A stretch of DNA of 64,000 bases. Origin: Bacteroidaceae bacterium (lineage in GTDB: Bacteria > Bacteroidota > Bacteroidia > Bacteroidales > Bacteroidaceae). The stretch covers positions 1-64,000 of the forward strand of contig JAGCPB010000109.1 in assembly GCA_017642425.1 (NCBI GenBank), read 5' to 3'. This document shows positions 8,671 through 17,397 of the stretch, in pieces. Under the pieces are notes generated by a model. That model did not search any database and was not told where the DNA came from. It saw only the letters and a list, made by a program, of their open reading frames with translations. How positions within the stretch are numbered: the stretch's first letter is position 1; every line of letters begins with the position of its first letter. The position numbers were made by a program, and so were the translations under genes.

Positions 8671-9426
8671 TTATAATCTTATTGGAATTTTCAAACTGCA
8701 AAGGTACTGCTTTAATTCGGGAATCGGTATCTCACCGAAGTGAAAAACGCTGGCGGCCAGCGCGGCATCGGCATGACCCTCTATAAAAGCGTCGCGGAAA
8801 TGCTCTTTCCGGCCTGCTCCGCCCGATGCTATCACCGGTATTGTAAGTTCATCGGAGAGTTGCCTTAATGCTTCATTGGCGTATCCCTGCTTTACTCCGT
8901 CATGGTCCATGCTGGTAAAAAGAATCTCACCGGCACCGCGGTCATTGGCCTCTTTTGCCCACTCAAAGAGCATGCGGTCTGTGGGTACGCGGCCTCCGTT
9001 CAGGAAACAGCGCCAGCCATCGGGTGTCTGTTTGGCATCGATTGCCACAACGCATACCTGTGATCCAAAGTTAAGTGCAATCCGGTCAATAAGGTCCGGG
9101 TTCTTGATAGCGGCCGAGTTGACCGATACCTTGTCAGCTCCGGCGCTGAGCAGACGCTCCACATCCTTCAGCTCATGTATGCCTCCGCCCACCGTGAAGG
9201 GAATGGAGATGTTTGCTGCTATTCGTTCAACCAGTTCTGTAAAAGTTTTTCTGCCTTCAAACGATGCGGTAATGTCCAGGAATGTCAGCTCGTCAGCACC
9301 TTGCTCACTGTACAGACGGCCCAGCTCTACGGGGTCACCGGCATCGCGCAGATTGACAAAATTGGTGCCCTTTACGGTGCGTCCGTTGCATATGTCAAGG
9401 CAGGGTATTATTCTCTTGGCTAACAT
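8671..9426 (-). CDS. hisF: Imidazole glycerol phosphate synthase, cyclase subunit
   Basis: TIM-barrel subunit that uses ammonia from HisH to make imidazole glycerol phosphate and AICAR. The two catalytic aspartates are visible: D11 in CLDICNG and the second in VVAIDAKQ (near 130). Phosphate-binding glycine motifs are TVGGGI and ASGGAG. At 251 residues it is full length. The HisH glutaminase is encoded two genes upstream, with hisA between them; spacing to hisA is 3 bp. Confidence 0.96.
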   Translation of the reverse strand: MLAKRIIPCLDICNGRTVKGTNFVNLRDAGDPVELGRLYSEQGADELTFLDITASFEGRKTFTELVERIAANISIPFTVGGGIHELKDVERLLSAGADKVSVNSAAIKNPDLIDRIALNFGSQVCVVAIDAKQTPDGWRCFLNGGRVPTDRMLFEWAKEANDRGAGEILFTSMDHDGVKQGYANEALRQLSDELTIPVIASGGAGRKEHFRDAFIEGHADAALAASVFHFGEIPIPELKQYLCSLKIPIRL

Positions 9427-9429
9427 GGC

Positions 9430-10152
9430 TTATTCTTGGCTGAGTAGGGATAGTTGGTCAAGGGTTATGCGGCCCTCGTAATAGGCTTTGCCCACTATTG
9501 CGGCCGGCAGTCCGGCATCTTTAAGGTCTGCTAGGTCCTGTACTGAACTTACGCCTCCGCTGGCAATCAGTTTTATGCTCGGGAACTCTTTTAAAAGAGC
9601 CTTGTACAGCTCTACCGCCGGGCCTTGCAGCATCCCGTCACGGTTGATGTCCGTGCAGAGAACCTGAGTGATTCCTTTCTGTATATAACCGCGTATAAAG
9701 TCGCTGAGTTTCAGGGCGCTGTCTTCTTTCCAACCGTTTACTGAGATCATACCGTCACGTGCATCGGCACCCAGGATTATGTGCTCCTGACCAAAATCCT
9801 CAATCCATCTGGACATCAGTTCAGAGTCAGTTGCGGCGATGCTGCCTACAGTGACCATTGATGCTCCGCATCCAAGCGCGGTTTCAAGGTCTTGGGTGGA
9901 TTTGATTCCGCCTCCAAAATCTACGGTAAGGTCTGTGTGTGCGGTAATTGCCTCAAGGGTGGGGTAGTTCACTATATGCTTGCTGCGCGCCCCGTCCAGA
10001 TCCACCAGATGCAGCCGCCTTATGCCTGCGTCCTGAAAGCGCAGCGCCATATCCAGCGGACTCTCACTGTATGTCTTGCAAGCGTCGTAATCACCTTTGG
10101 TAAGACGTACGCACTTGCCGTCAATTATATCTATTGCGGGAATTATCTCCAT
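9430..10152 (-). CDS. hisA: Phosphoribosylformimino-AICAR ribotide isomerase
   Basis: TIM-barrel isomerase of histidine synthesis that supplies the HisFH substrate PRFAR. It starts with the typical IPAIDIIDGKCVRLTKGDY, where D8 is the general base. The second half-barrel has the catalytic aspartate in CTDINRDGM, and phosphate sites are FGGGI and ASGGV. It has 240 residues, full length. The tryptophan-synthesis counterpart (PriA) is not expected in this phylum. It lies 2 bp after hisH. Confidence 0.96.
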   Translation of the reverse strand: MEIIPAIDIIDGKCVRLTKGDYDACKTYSESPLDMALRFQDAGIRRLHLVDLDGARSKHIVNYPTLEAITAHTDLTVDFGGGIKSTQDLETALGCGASMVTVGSIAATDSELMSRWIEDFGQEHIILGADARDGMISVNGWKEDSALKLSDFIRGYIQKGITQVLCTDINRDGMLQGPAVELYKALLKEFPSIKLIASGGVSSVQDLADLKDAGLPAAIVGKAYYEGRITLDQLSLLSQE

Positions 10153-10154
10153 TT

Positions 10155-10748
10155 TTATCTGATGTCAAGAAAATTCTTTAGAATCCGCTCGCCCGTACCG
10201 CCACTCTTTTCGGGGTGGAACTGGGTCGCGTAGAAGTTGTCCTTATGGAGCGATGCGCTGAACGGGAGTATATACTCTGTCCTTGCTGCGGTCCATTCAC
10301 ATACCGGAACGTAGAAACTGTGTACAAAATAGACAAACTCAGGCTTGTCAAAGCCCTTGAATATCCCGTCTTGTGTGGTCTCAATCGTGTTCCAGCCCAT
10401 GTGCGGCACCTTGTCCTCATGGCGCTGCGGCTGGAATTTGAGTACAGGAACATCAAATATTCCCAGACACTGTGCATCACCCTCCTCGCTGTGGCTGCAC
10501 ATAAGCTGTTGGCCCAGACATATGCCCAGGACGGGTTGTTTCAGATCCTTTATTATGTGGTCCAGACCATGCTCACGCAGGTATTCCATTGTGGTGCTGG
10601 CTTCACCGACACCCGGAAATATCACCTTGTCGGCACTACGCAACTGCTGCTCATCATCAGTCAGGATGGGGTTGACGCCAAGCCTGTTCAGCGCGCCTAT
10701 CACCGATCGTATGTTTCCGGCATTGTATTTGACTATTGCAACATTCAT
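10155..10748 (-). CDS. hisH: Imidazole glycerol phosphate synthase, glutamine amidotransferase subunit
   Basis: Class I glutamine amidotransferase (197 residues) that releases ammonia into HisF. The nucleophile is C77 in LGICLGQQ, and the His-Glu pair is in QFHPEKSG near the C-terminus; the oxyanion-strand motif FPGVGEA is at 44-50. It is the first his gene of this operon. Earlier pathway genes (hisG, hisD, hisC, hisB) are not in the window. It is separated by 30 bp from the upstream CarboxypepD_reg-like gene. A near -7 element (TAACTTCG, one mismatch) lies in that gap, so its own promoter is possible but weakly supported. Confidence 0.95.
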   Translation of the reverse strand: MNVAIVKYNAGNIRSVIGALNRLGVNPILTDDEQQLRSADKVIFPGVGEASTTMEYLREHGLDHIIKDLKQPVLGICLGQQLMCSHSEEGDAQCLGIFDVPVLKFQPQRHEDKVPHMGWNTIETTQDGIFKGFDKPEFVYFVHSFYVPVCEWTAARTEYILPFSASLHKDNFYATQFHPEKSGGTGERILKNFLDIR

Positions 10749-10778
10749 TTGGCGGGTATTCGGTTTCAGACCGCGAAG

Positions 10779-11870
10779 TTAATAAAATCCCCAATCTTCG
10801 GGCAAACTTGCGCCTATTCTTTTCTCCGATATGTCACCCGAAAAGCGGATGCTGTTGTCTGTGATCGTGCCGTTCTGCAGGAAAGTGCAGGTGTCTTTGA
10901 GCAGATGTATTCCTGATTCTGAGAAGATATGGAACGCAGGTTTGTGCCTGGTCAGGTCCAGCGGCGTGCCGTCCAGCTTGTGGTAGTACAGGATTTTGAG
11001 TCTTTTGTCACTCAGACTGTGAATCTGCATCTCACCGTTTTCAGTTCTTTCAGAATATTGGCTTATGTCTATCGGAAAGAACTCTGTAATGCCTTCAATT
11101 ACGACTGTGCCGGTATCGGCCATAGAGAGTATGTAACCGTTTTCGGCCAGCCGGTTGGAATACATGGATCTTAGGAAATGCAGGTTAGAGTTGTAATAGG
11201 CAGCCCTGCGGTTCTTCTCAACTTTTGCGGTCTGAAATTTTTTCAGGGTGCTGTCCGGTTTGTAGAAAAAGTATCCAAGTATATCACAGACGCTTTTGCC
11301 CCCGGTGCGCTGAACTGTAAAATCTATCAGGTCCACGTACAGTTCATATCCCAACAACGGCAGGTCTATTATAATGGGTTCGCCCGCCCAGGCCTTGAAC
11401 ATGGTGCCGTTACCTACAGTCCCGTAGTTGTGAAACATAATGACGTCTTCATTGCGGATTATTGCGTGCCTGCCCCATCGGTCATCGCCCAGGAACATGG
11501 TCTTGAAATAATCCAGGTACATTTGGCGATTACTGTAATCTGTTATTACAACCTCAGGCAAGCCGTCGTTTGTGCTCAGCTTTATCTGTAACGTACCCGG
11601 ATTGCGCGTCAGGTCAAGGACTTGTGTCTTGTATCCTACAAAACTGAACACTATTGTTGACGGGAACTGTACGTTATTCAGCTCAAAACGGCCGTCATTG
11701 TCAGTAATGGTGCCTTTGGTGGTGCCGTTTACGTATACAGTGGCAAACGGCATAGGGTCTCCGCTCCGGCTGTCACGTATAATGCCTGATACGGTGCTTT
11801 GTCCAAACGCCGGACACGGCATCAGGCACAACAGAAACAATCCTCTATGTATAATTGCCCGTAAACTCAC
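10779..11870 (-). CDS. Secreted CarboxypepD_reg-like domain protein
   Basis: Secreted protein of 363 residues with an N-terminal carboxypeptidase-regulatory-like beta-sandwich of the type that precedes TonB-dependent receptors: VSGIIRDSRSGDPMPFATV, then GTITDNDGRFELNNV and FSFVGYKTQ. No receptor barrel or plug follows; the remaining 250 residues are a mixed region I do not recognise, so this is a stand-alone member of the kind often seen in Bacteroidota. The start is a problem: the longest frame begins with TTG at 11888, but GTG at 11870 gives a good signal peptide (SLRAIIHRGLFLLCLMPCPAFGQ) and lies just after the TATCTTTG element at 11876-11883. I therefore use GTG, with little or no leader. 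Downstream lies hisH. Confidence 0.68.
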   Translation of the reverse strand: MSLRAIIHRGLFLLCLMPCPAFGQSTVSGIIRDSRSGDPMPFATVYVNGTTKGTITDNDGRFELNNVQFPSTIVFSFVGYKTQVLDLTRNPGTLQIKLSTNDGLPEVVITDYSNRQMYLDYFKTMFLGDDRWGRHAIIRNEDVIMFHNYGTVGNGTMFKAWAGEPIIIDLPLLGYELYVDLIDFTVQRTGGKSVCDILGYFFYKPDSTLKKFQTAKVEKNRRAAYYNSNLHFLRSMYSNRLAENGYILSMADTGTVVIEGITEFFPIDISQYSERTENGEMQIHSLSDKRLKILYYHKLDGTPLDLTRHKPAFHIFSESGIHLLKDTCTFLQNGTITDNSIRFSGDISEKRIGASLPEDWGFY

Positions 11871-11875
11871 ATTTG

Positions 11876-11927
11876 CAAAGATAACCAAGTTATAACTTTA
11901 TTCTTAAGAATAAAATGACTAAATTTG
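11876..11927. promoter_or_regulatory. Divergent promoter elements for the CarboxypepD_reg-like gene and ileS
   Basis: On the minus strand TATCTTTG (11876-11883) is a -7 element for the secreted protein. On the plus strand TAAATTTG (11920-11927) is a -7 element for ileS, with TTTA at 11897-11900 exactly 19 bp upstream as an imperfect -33. The ileS leader would be near 57 nt. No T-box or other leader structure is apparent in it. Confidence 0.55.
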
Positions 11928-11990
11928 CGCCAAATTACGGGCAGGGTGCTCGTGAAAATATTGTAATATCTTATATATCAAATAGTTGTA

Positions 11991-14900
11991 ATGAAGAAGT
12001 TTGCTGAGCGTGGACAACTGGATTTGTCGCAGGTAAACAAGGAAGTGTTGGAGGATTGGACAAAGGAGGATCTATTCAGACGCAGCATAAAGGAGCGTGA
12101 AGGTCATCCGTCATTCGTGTTCTATGAGGGACCTCCCTCGGCCAACGGAATGCCCGGTATCCATCACGTCATGGCCCGTACCATAAAGGACACATTCTGC
12201 CGTTACAAGACCATGTGCGGCTATCAGGTTAACCGTAAGGCCGGTTGGGATACCCACGGACTGCCGGTTGAACTTGGAGTTGAGAAGAAACTCGGCATCA
12301 CAAAAGAGGATATAGGTAAGAAGATATCGGTAGATGACTACAACATGAACTGCCGCACCGAGGTCATGAAATATAAGGAGCACTGGAGTGACCTTACGCA
12401 GAAGATAGGTTACTGGGTGGACCTGGACAATCCCTACATCACTTACGATAACCGTTACATTGAGACCTTGTGGTGGCTGCTCAAGCAGCTCTACGGCAAG
12501 GGCTATCTTTATAAAGGATACACAATTCAGCCTTACTCACCTGCAGCAGGTACAGGCCTTTCCAGCCATGAGTTGAACCAGCCCGGCTGCTACCGTGACG
12601 TAAAGGATACCACCGTTACCGCTCAGTTTGAGATGACTGATCCCAAACCTGAGATGACGGGGTGGGGCGTTCCCTGCTTTGTGGCATGGACCACAACGCC
12701 GTGGACTCTGCCTTCAAATACCGCACTTTGCGTAGGCAACAAGATTGACTACGTGGCAGTACGCACATACAATCCCTATACCGGCGCACCCGTTACCATC
12801 GTTATGGCAAAGGAGCGTCTTGGCGCTTACCTTGATCCCAAGGGTGCTGAACTGGCACTTGACTCATACAAGCAGGGTGACAAGATTGTTCCATACCAGA
12901 TTGTAGCAGAGTATAAGGGCGCTGACCTGGTGGGTATGCACTACAAGCAGCTCTTCCCGTGGGTAAAGCCCGTATTCAAGGCAGAGGATGGTACAATACA
13001 GATCTCTGATGCAGGTTTCCGTGTAATTCCCGGTGATTACGTAACCACCGAGGATGGTACCGGCATAGTACATATAGCTCCCACATTCGGTGCCGATGAC
13101 GCATTCGTAGCCAAGGCTGCAGGAATCCCGTCACTCTTTATGGTGAACCGTAAGATGGAGACCCGCCCCATGGTTGACTTTACCGGTAAGTATTGGCTCA
13201 TGGATGAACTGGATCCTGATTTTGTAAAGAACTGCGTGGACCAGGATCTCTACAATGAGTATCAGGGTGCATTCGTAAAGAACGCATATGATCCCAAGTT
13301 CAATGAGGGTGGCAAATACGATGAGGCTGCCGCATCCAAGGCCGAGGACCTGAACGTATATATCTGCATCCGCATGAAGCAGGCAGGTACCGCATTCAAG
13401 ATAGAGAAGCACGTGCACAACTACCCGCACTGCTGGCGTACCGACAAGCCGGTCATCTACTATCCGCTTGACAGCTGGTTCATCAAGGCATCAGCCGCTC
13501 GCGAGCGCATGATGGAACTTAACGATACCATCAAGTGGAAACCGGAATCAACCGGAACCGGAAGGTTTGGCAAGTGGCTTGAGAACCTGAATGACTGGAA
13601 CCTGAGCCGCAGCCGCTACTGGGGTACTCCGCTGCCTATATGGCGTAATGATGAGGGCGATGAACTGTGCATCGGCTCAGTAGAGGAACTTTACAATGAG
13701 ATTGAGAAGGCTGTCAAGGTCGGCGTGATGAAGTCAAATCCGTTCAAGGAGAAAGGTTTCCAGCCCGGTGTATATACAGCCGATAATTATGATAAGATTG
13801 ACCTGCACCGTCCGTATGTTGATGATATCGTGCTGGTATCGGAAGCCGGCCGTGCGATGAAGCGTGAACTAGACCTGATAGACGTTTGGTTTGACAGCGG
13901 TGCCATGCCGTTTGCACAGATGCACTATCCGTTTGAGAACAAGGAGCTGATTGACAACGGTACCGTATTCCCGGCCGATTTCATTGCCGAGGGTGTGGAT
14001 CAGACACGCGGTTGGTTCTATACGCTGCATGCAATCGCCACTATGGTCAAGAACAGCGTATCATTCAAGACGGTCATTTCCAATGGTCTGGTGCTGGACA
14101 AGAACGGCAACAAGATGTCCAAACGTCTGGGCAATGCCGTCGATCCGTTCCAGGAGATTGAGAAGTTTGGAAGTGATGCCCTGCGCTGGTACATGATAAC
14201 CAACGCCCAGCCTTGGGATAACCTCAAGTTTGACGAGGAGGGCGTGAAGGATGTTACACGCAAGTTCTTCGGTACACTGCACAATACATACAAGTTCTTT
14301 GCACAGTACGCCAATGTGGACGGCTTTGACAACTCTGCAGCACAGATTGCTGTCAGTGAGCGTCCCGTTATGGACCGTTGGATACTGAGTGAGCTAAATA
14401 CACTTACCAAAGAGGTCCGTGAGAGCCTTGACGATTATGAGCCCACGCGTGCCGGACGTCTAATTACAAGTTTCGTGAACGATTATCTGTCCAACTGGTA
14501 CGTTCACCTTACCCGTGACCGTTATTGGGGCAGCAGCATGAGCAGCGATAAACTGGCTGCTTATCAGACTCTCTATACATGCCTTGAGACTGTATCACGA
14601 CTGATGTCGCCTATAGCTCCGTTCTACGCAGACCGTCTGTACCGCGACCTTACATCGGTGGCCGATTCAAAAGCCCCGGTTTCAGTCCATCTGGCCGATT
14701 ATCCGGTATGCGATGACGCTCTTTTTGACAAGGAGCTTGAAACCCGCATGGAACTGGCTCAGAAGCTTACTTCTATGGTACTTGCGCTGCGTAAGCGTGA
14801 TGACGTCAAGATTAACGTACGCAAGCCGTTGCAGAAGATACTTATCCCCGTTACCGCAGAGCTTCGCTCACATCTGGAGCCTGTCAAGGAGCTTATCCGT

Positions 14901-15476
14901 GACCAGGTGAACGTTAAGGAGATTGAGTTCGTGGAGGGCGCAACAAGCGTTCTGGTCAAGAAGGTAAAATGTAACTTCAAGATTTTGGGCAAGAAATTCG
15001 GCCCGCTCATGAAGGGCGTTGCCGCTGCTGTCCAGAATATGAGCCAGCAGGATGTGGCCAAACTTGAGCAGGATGGCAGCTTTACCTTTGATATAAACGG
15101 CACTCCAGCCACTGTCGATACCACCGAGGTTGAGATCTACAGTGAGGATATTCCGGGTTGGGTTGTTGCCAATGAGGGTACCCTTACCGTTGCCCTTGAT
15201 ATTCAGCTTACCGATGAACTCAAGCGCGAGGGTATTGCCCGTGAACTTAAGAAACGTATCCAGGATTCACGCAAGCAGAACGGTCTGGAGATAACCGACC
15301 GCATCCGCGTACGCCTCAATTCCAATGCAGAGACTGATGCCGCAGTCCGTGAGTATGAGGAGTGGATAAAGAGCCAGGTTCTGGCCGACAGCATCGAACT
15401 TGTTCCCGGTATGGAGCATGGCGAGGATATATCGTTCGATGACTACAAATTCAAATTGCAGATTGAAAAAATTTAA
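11991..15476 (+). CDS. ileS: Isoleucyl-tRNA synthetase
   Basis: Class I aminoacyl-tRNA synthetase that charges tRNA-Ile. It has 1161 residues, the long form common in Bacteroidota and eukaryote-like IleRS. The HIGH-equivalent motif is within GPPSANGMPGIHH (47-59), the editing domain CP1 includes VAWTTTPWTLPSN and the GTGIVHIAP block, and the second signature is KMSKRLG starting at K708. DVWFDSGAMPF and the tRNA-binding anticodon domain follow. It was distinguished from valyl- and leucyl-tRNA synthetases by the GMPGIHH and DQTRGWFYT motifs. The downstream dksA-like gene is 31 bp away. Confidence 0.97.
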   Translation: MKKFAERGQLDLSQVNKEVLEDWTKEDLFRRSIKEREGHPSFVFYEGPPSANGMPGIHHVMARTIKDTFCRYKTMCGYQVNRKAGWDTHGLPVELGVEKKLGITKEDIGKKISVDDYNMNCRTEVMKYKEHWSDLTQKIGYWVDLDNPYITYDNRYIETLWWLLKQLYGKGYLYKGYTIQPYSPAAGTGLSSHELNQPGCYRDVKDTTVTAQFEMTDPKPEMTGWGVPCFVAWTTTPWTLPSNTALCVGNKIDYVAVRTYNPYTGAPVTIVMAKERLGAYLDPKGAELALDSYKQGDKIVPYQIVAEYKGADLVGMHYKQLFPWVKPVFKAEDGTIQISDAGFRVIPGDYVTTEDGTGIVHIAPTFGADDAFVAKAAGIPSLFMVNRKMETRPMVDFTGKYWLMDELDPDFVKNCVDQDLYNEYQGAFVKNAYDPKFNEGGKYDEAAASKAEDLNVYICIRMKQAGTAFKIEKHVHNYPHCWRTDKPVIYYPLDSWFIKASAARERMMELNDTIKWKPESTGTGRFGKWLENLNDWNLSRSRYWGTPLPIWRNDEGDELCIGSVEELYNEIEKAVKVGVMKSNPFKEKGFQPGVYTADNYDKIDLHRPYVDDIVLVSEAGRAMKRELDLIDVWFDSGAMPFAQMHYPFENKELIDNGTVFPADFIAEGVDQTRGWFYTLHAIATMVKNSVSFKTVISNGLVLDKNGNKMSKRLGNAVDPFQEIEKFGSDALRWYMITNAQPWDNLKFDEEGVKDVTRKFFGTLHNTYKFFAQYANVDGFDNSAAQIAVSERPVMDRWILSELNTLTKEVRESLDDYEPTRAGRLITSFVNDYLSNWYVHLTRDRYWGSSMSSDKLAAYQTLYTCLETVSRLMSPIAPFYADRLYRDLTSVADSKAPVSVHLADYPVCDDALFDKELETRMELAQKLTSMVLALRKRDDVKINVRKPLQKILIPVTAELRSHLEPVKELIRDQVNVKEIEFVEGATSVLVKKVKCNFKILGKKFGPLMKGVAAAVQNMSQQDVAKLEQDGSFTFDINGTPATVDTTEVEIYSEDIPGWVVANEGTLTVALDIQLTDELKREGIARELKKRIQDSRKQNGLEITDRIRVRLNSNAETDAAVREYEEWIKSQVLADSIELVPGMEHGEDISFDDYKFKLQIEKI

Positions 15477-15507
15477 CAATAAACCTTAACCGATAACTTA
15501 CCTGATT

Positions 15508-15885
15508 ATGGCAGAGAAGAATCGTTATTCTGATGAGGAACTTGAGGAGTTCCGTCAGATCATCAATGAAAAGCTTGAGATTGCACAGAGAGACTATGAA
15601 GCTCTCAAGGCCTCTCTCATGAATGCTGACAACAACAGCACCGATGACACATCGCCTACCTACAAAGTTCTTGAAGAGGGCGCCAACACCCTTTCAAAGG
15701 AGGAGACCACCCGCCTGGCCCAGCGTCAGATGAAATTCATCCAGTCACTGCAGGCTGCTCTGGTACGTATTGAGAACAAGACGTACGGTATCTGCCGTGA
15801 GACAGGCAAACTCATTCCCAAGGAGCGCCTGCGTGCAGTACCTCACGCTACACTTACCATTGAGGCAAAGCAGAACAAGCGTTGA
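15508..15885 (+). CDS. DksA/TraR-family protein lacking the zinc finger cysteines
   Basis: Small protein of 125 residues with a long helical coiled coil at the N-terminus and a C-terminal region that aligns with the DksA/TraR finger (ENKTYGICRETGKLIPKERLRAVPHA). Only one cysteine remains of the four that hold zinc in DksA; the second position of the first pair is Thr and the later pair is absent. Members of this kind (often labelled TraR/DksA C4-type) occur widely in Bacteroidota, where they probably bind the RNA polymerase secondary channel without zinc. Role in ppGpp response is inference. It lies between ileS and lspA in what looks like one operon, with 8 bp to the lspA ATG. Confidence 0.85.
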   Translation: MAEKNRYSDEELEEFRQIINEKLEIAQRDYEALKASLMNADNNSTDDTSPTYKVLEEGANTLSKEETTRLAQRQMKFIQSLQAALVRIENKTYGICRETGKLIPKERLRAVPHATLTIEAKQNKR

Positions 15886-15893
15886 TTCCTCTT

Positions 15894-16577
15894 ATGGAGA
15901 ATATCAGTCCCGACAGCCATAAGTGTGCCCGTCAGAGGCGTATGGCACTGATAATAATCCTGTCAGTGCTTGTCATTGACCAGATTGTCAAGATTCTGGT
16001 CAAAACCAACATGTCTCTGGGTGAATACATACAGATAACTTCATGGTTTGAGATCCGATTTGTTGAGAACAACGGGATGGCTTTCGGCATGGAGATTATA
16101 GGCAAGCTGTTCCTTTCACTGTTCAGGATAGGTGCCATAGGGTTCTTCTTATGGTATCTTATAAAGATTCTGGACAAGGGATTCCCTAAAGGATATGTCG
16201 TGACAGTCTCATTTGTCATAGCCGGAGCTTTGGGGAATCTACTGGACTGCATGTTCTACGGATTGATATTCAGTGAGAGTACATTCGGTCCGGACGGGGT
16301 TGCAGAGTTCGTTCCTATAGGACATGGCTATGCTCCGTTCCTGTACGGCAAGGTGGTGGATATGTTCTATTTCCCGCTTTGGACATGGCCGGAATGGATG
16401 CCTTTTGTGGGTGGTGAGACATTCTTCAACCCTGTATTCAATTTTGCCGATTCATGCATTACCTGTGGCGTTATTGCATTGTTGCTGTTTTATACCAAGG
16501 TGGTGAATATGGGCCTGCATTACATTGACGGCTCCCAGCCCCACGAACCAACCGTTGAACCTGATGAGAAAGGTTGA
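15894..16577 (+). CDS. lspA: Lipoprotein signal peptidase (signal peptidase II)
   Basis: Inner-membrane aspartyl protease that cleaves prolipoproteins before the lipidated cysteine. Four hydrophobic segments are visible. The conserved blocks are ENNGMAFGM, AGALGNLLDC (first catalytic Asp) and GKVVDMFYFP (second catalytic Asp). At 227 residues it is longer than the E. coli enzyme (about 165) because of an insertion between the third and fourth helices (SESTFGPDGVAEFVPIGHG and following), which is usual in Bacteroidota. I chose ATG 15894 over the TTG at 15882 that overlaps the previous stop. Its 3' end overlaps the next gene by 14 bp. Confidence 0.93.
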   Translation: MENISPDSHKCARQRRMALIIILSVLVIDQIVKILVKTNMSLGEYIQITSWFEIRFVENNGMAFGMEIIGKLFLSLFRIGAIGFFLWYLIKILDKGFPKGYVVTVSFVIAGALGNLLDCMFYGLIFSESTFGPDGVAEFVPIGHGYAPFLYGKVVDMFYFPLWTWPEWMPFVGGETFFNPVFNFADSCITCGVIALLLFYTKVVNMGLHYIDGSQPHEPTVEPDEKG

Positions 16578-17397
16578 CTTTTTCATAATTGGATTGATTG
16601 CATTGTTCCTGTCAGGCTGTCGCCTTAAGCGGCCGGACGATGTGCTTTCATCCAAGAAAATGGAACACTTCCTCTATGACTATCATCTGGCTCAGGCTAT
16701 TTCACAGGATTTGCCCAAAGAGGAGAAATATACCACGAACGCCTATATTGACTGGGCATATGTAAAGAACAATATCACAAAAGAGCAGTTCAACCGCTCT
16801 CTGGTCTGGTACACGCGTTATCCCAAGGAGTTGGCAAAGATATACAAACGGCTCTCAAACAGGATTGACGATGAATATGACGCCGTGGCCAGGTCATTGG
16901 CGCTGATAGAGAAAAAATCATTTACAATCCAGTCAGGAGACAGCGTGAACCTTTGGTATCTGGACAGAACGGCATTACTCAACTCTTCTGTCTACATGAA
17001 TAAACTCACATACAGGGTAAACAAGGACACTACATTCCATAAGGGTGATACCGTAAGGCTGAATATGCATGGAACTTTCATCTCTGTTGATACCTGTGTT
17101 CCTCATTTTGCATATGTTTCCTTGTCTGCATATTACAATGACGGTATGTCAACCTCTGATACAATTATCAAAAACGACGGTCAGTTGTCTCTCAGCGTGA
17201 TTCTTGATTCCAGGAAAGAGATGTCATACTTAAGCGGTTCCATAAATTATATGGATTCTACAGACAACAGACAGGTCATGCTGGTCCTATCAGATATGGA
17301 AATGATAAGATATCACCGGAAAGACCAGAAGATAGAGACTGATATCCCGTCAGTGGATTCCGTTATTGTTGACAGACACTCTCCTGCGGAACTCTGA
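16564..17397 (+). CDS. DUF4296-type lipoprotein
   Basis: Lipoprotein of 277 residues: MRKVDFFIIGLIALFLSGC ends in a lipobox, and the mature part begins with the DUF4296 pattern RPDDVLSSKKMEHFLYDYHLAQ. A short helical N-terminal domain is followed by a beta-rich C-terminal region. The family is confined to Bacteroidota and regularly lies next to lspA; the function is unknown. The ATG at 16564 was chosen over the in-frame ATG at 16525 because the signal sequence begins there and the extra residues are read inside lspA. The last 48 bp overlap the 3' end of the convergent methyltransferase gene. Confidence 0.82.
   Translation: MRKVDFFIIGLIALFLSGCRLKRPDDVLSSKKMEHFLYDYHLAQAISQDLPKEEKYTTNAYIDWAYVKNNITKEQFNRSLVWYTRYPKELAKIYKRLSNRIDDEYDAVARSLALIEKKSFTIQSGDSVNLWYLDRTALLNSSVYMNKLTYRVNKDTTFHKGDTVRLNMHGTFISVDTCVPHFAYVSLSAYYNDGMSTSDTIIKNDGQLSLSVILDSRKEMSYLSGSINYMDSTDNRQVMLVLSDMEMIRYHRKDQKIETDIPSVDSVIVDRHSPAEL

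Noticed and set aside
7328..11870. Lysine riboswitch or his attenuator leader in the his-lys operon
   Set aside because: Gaps of 1-30 bp are too short, and no run of His or Lys codons or leader hairpins is seen before hisH.
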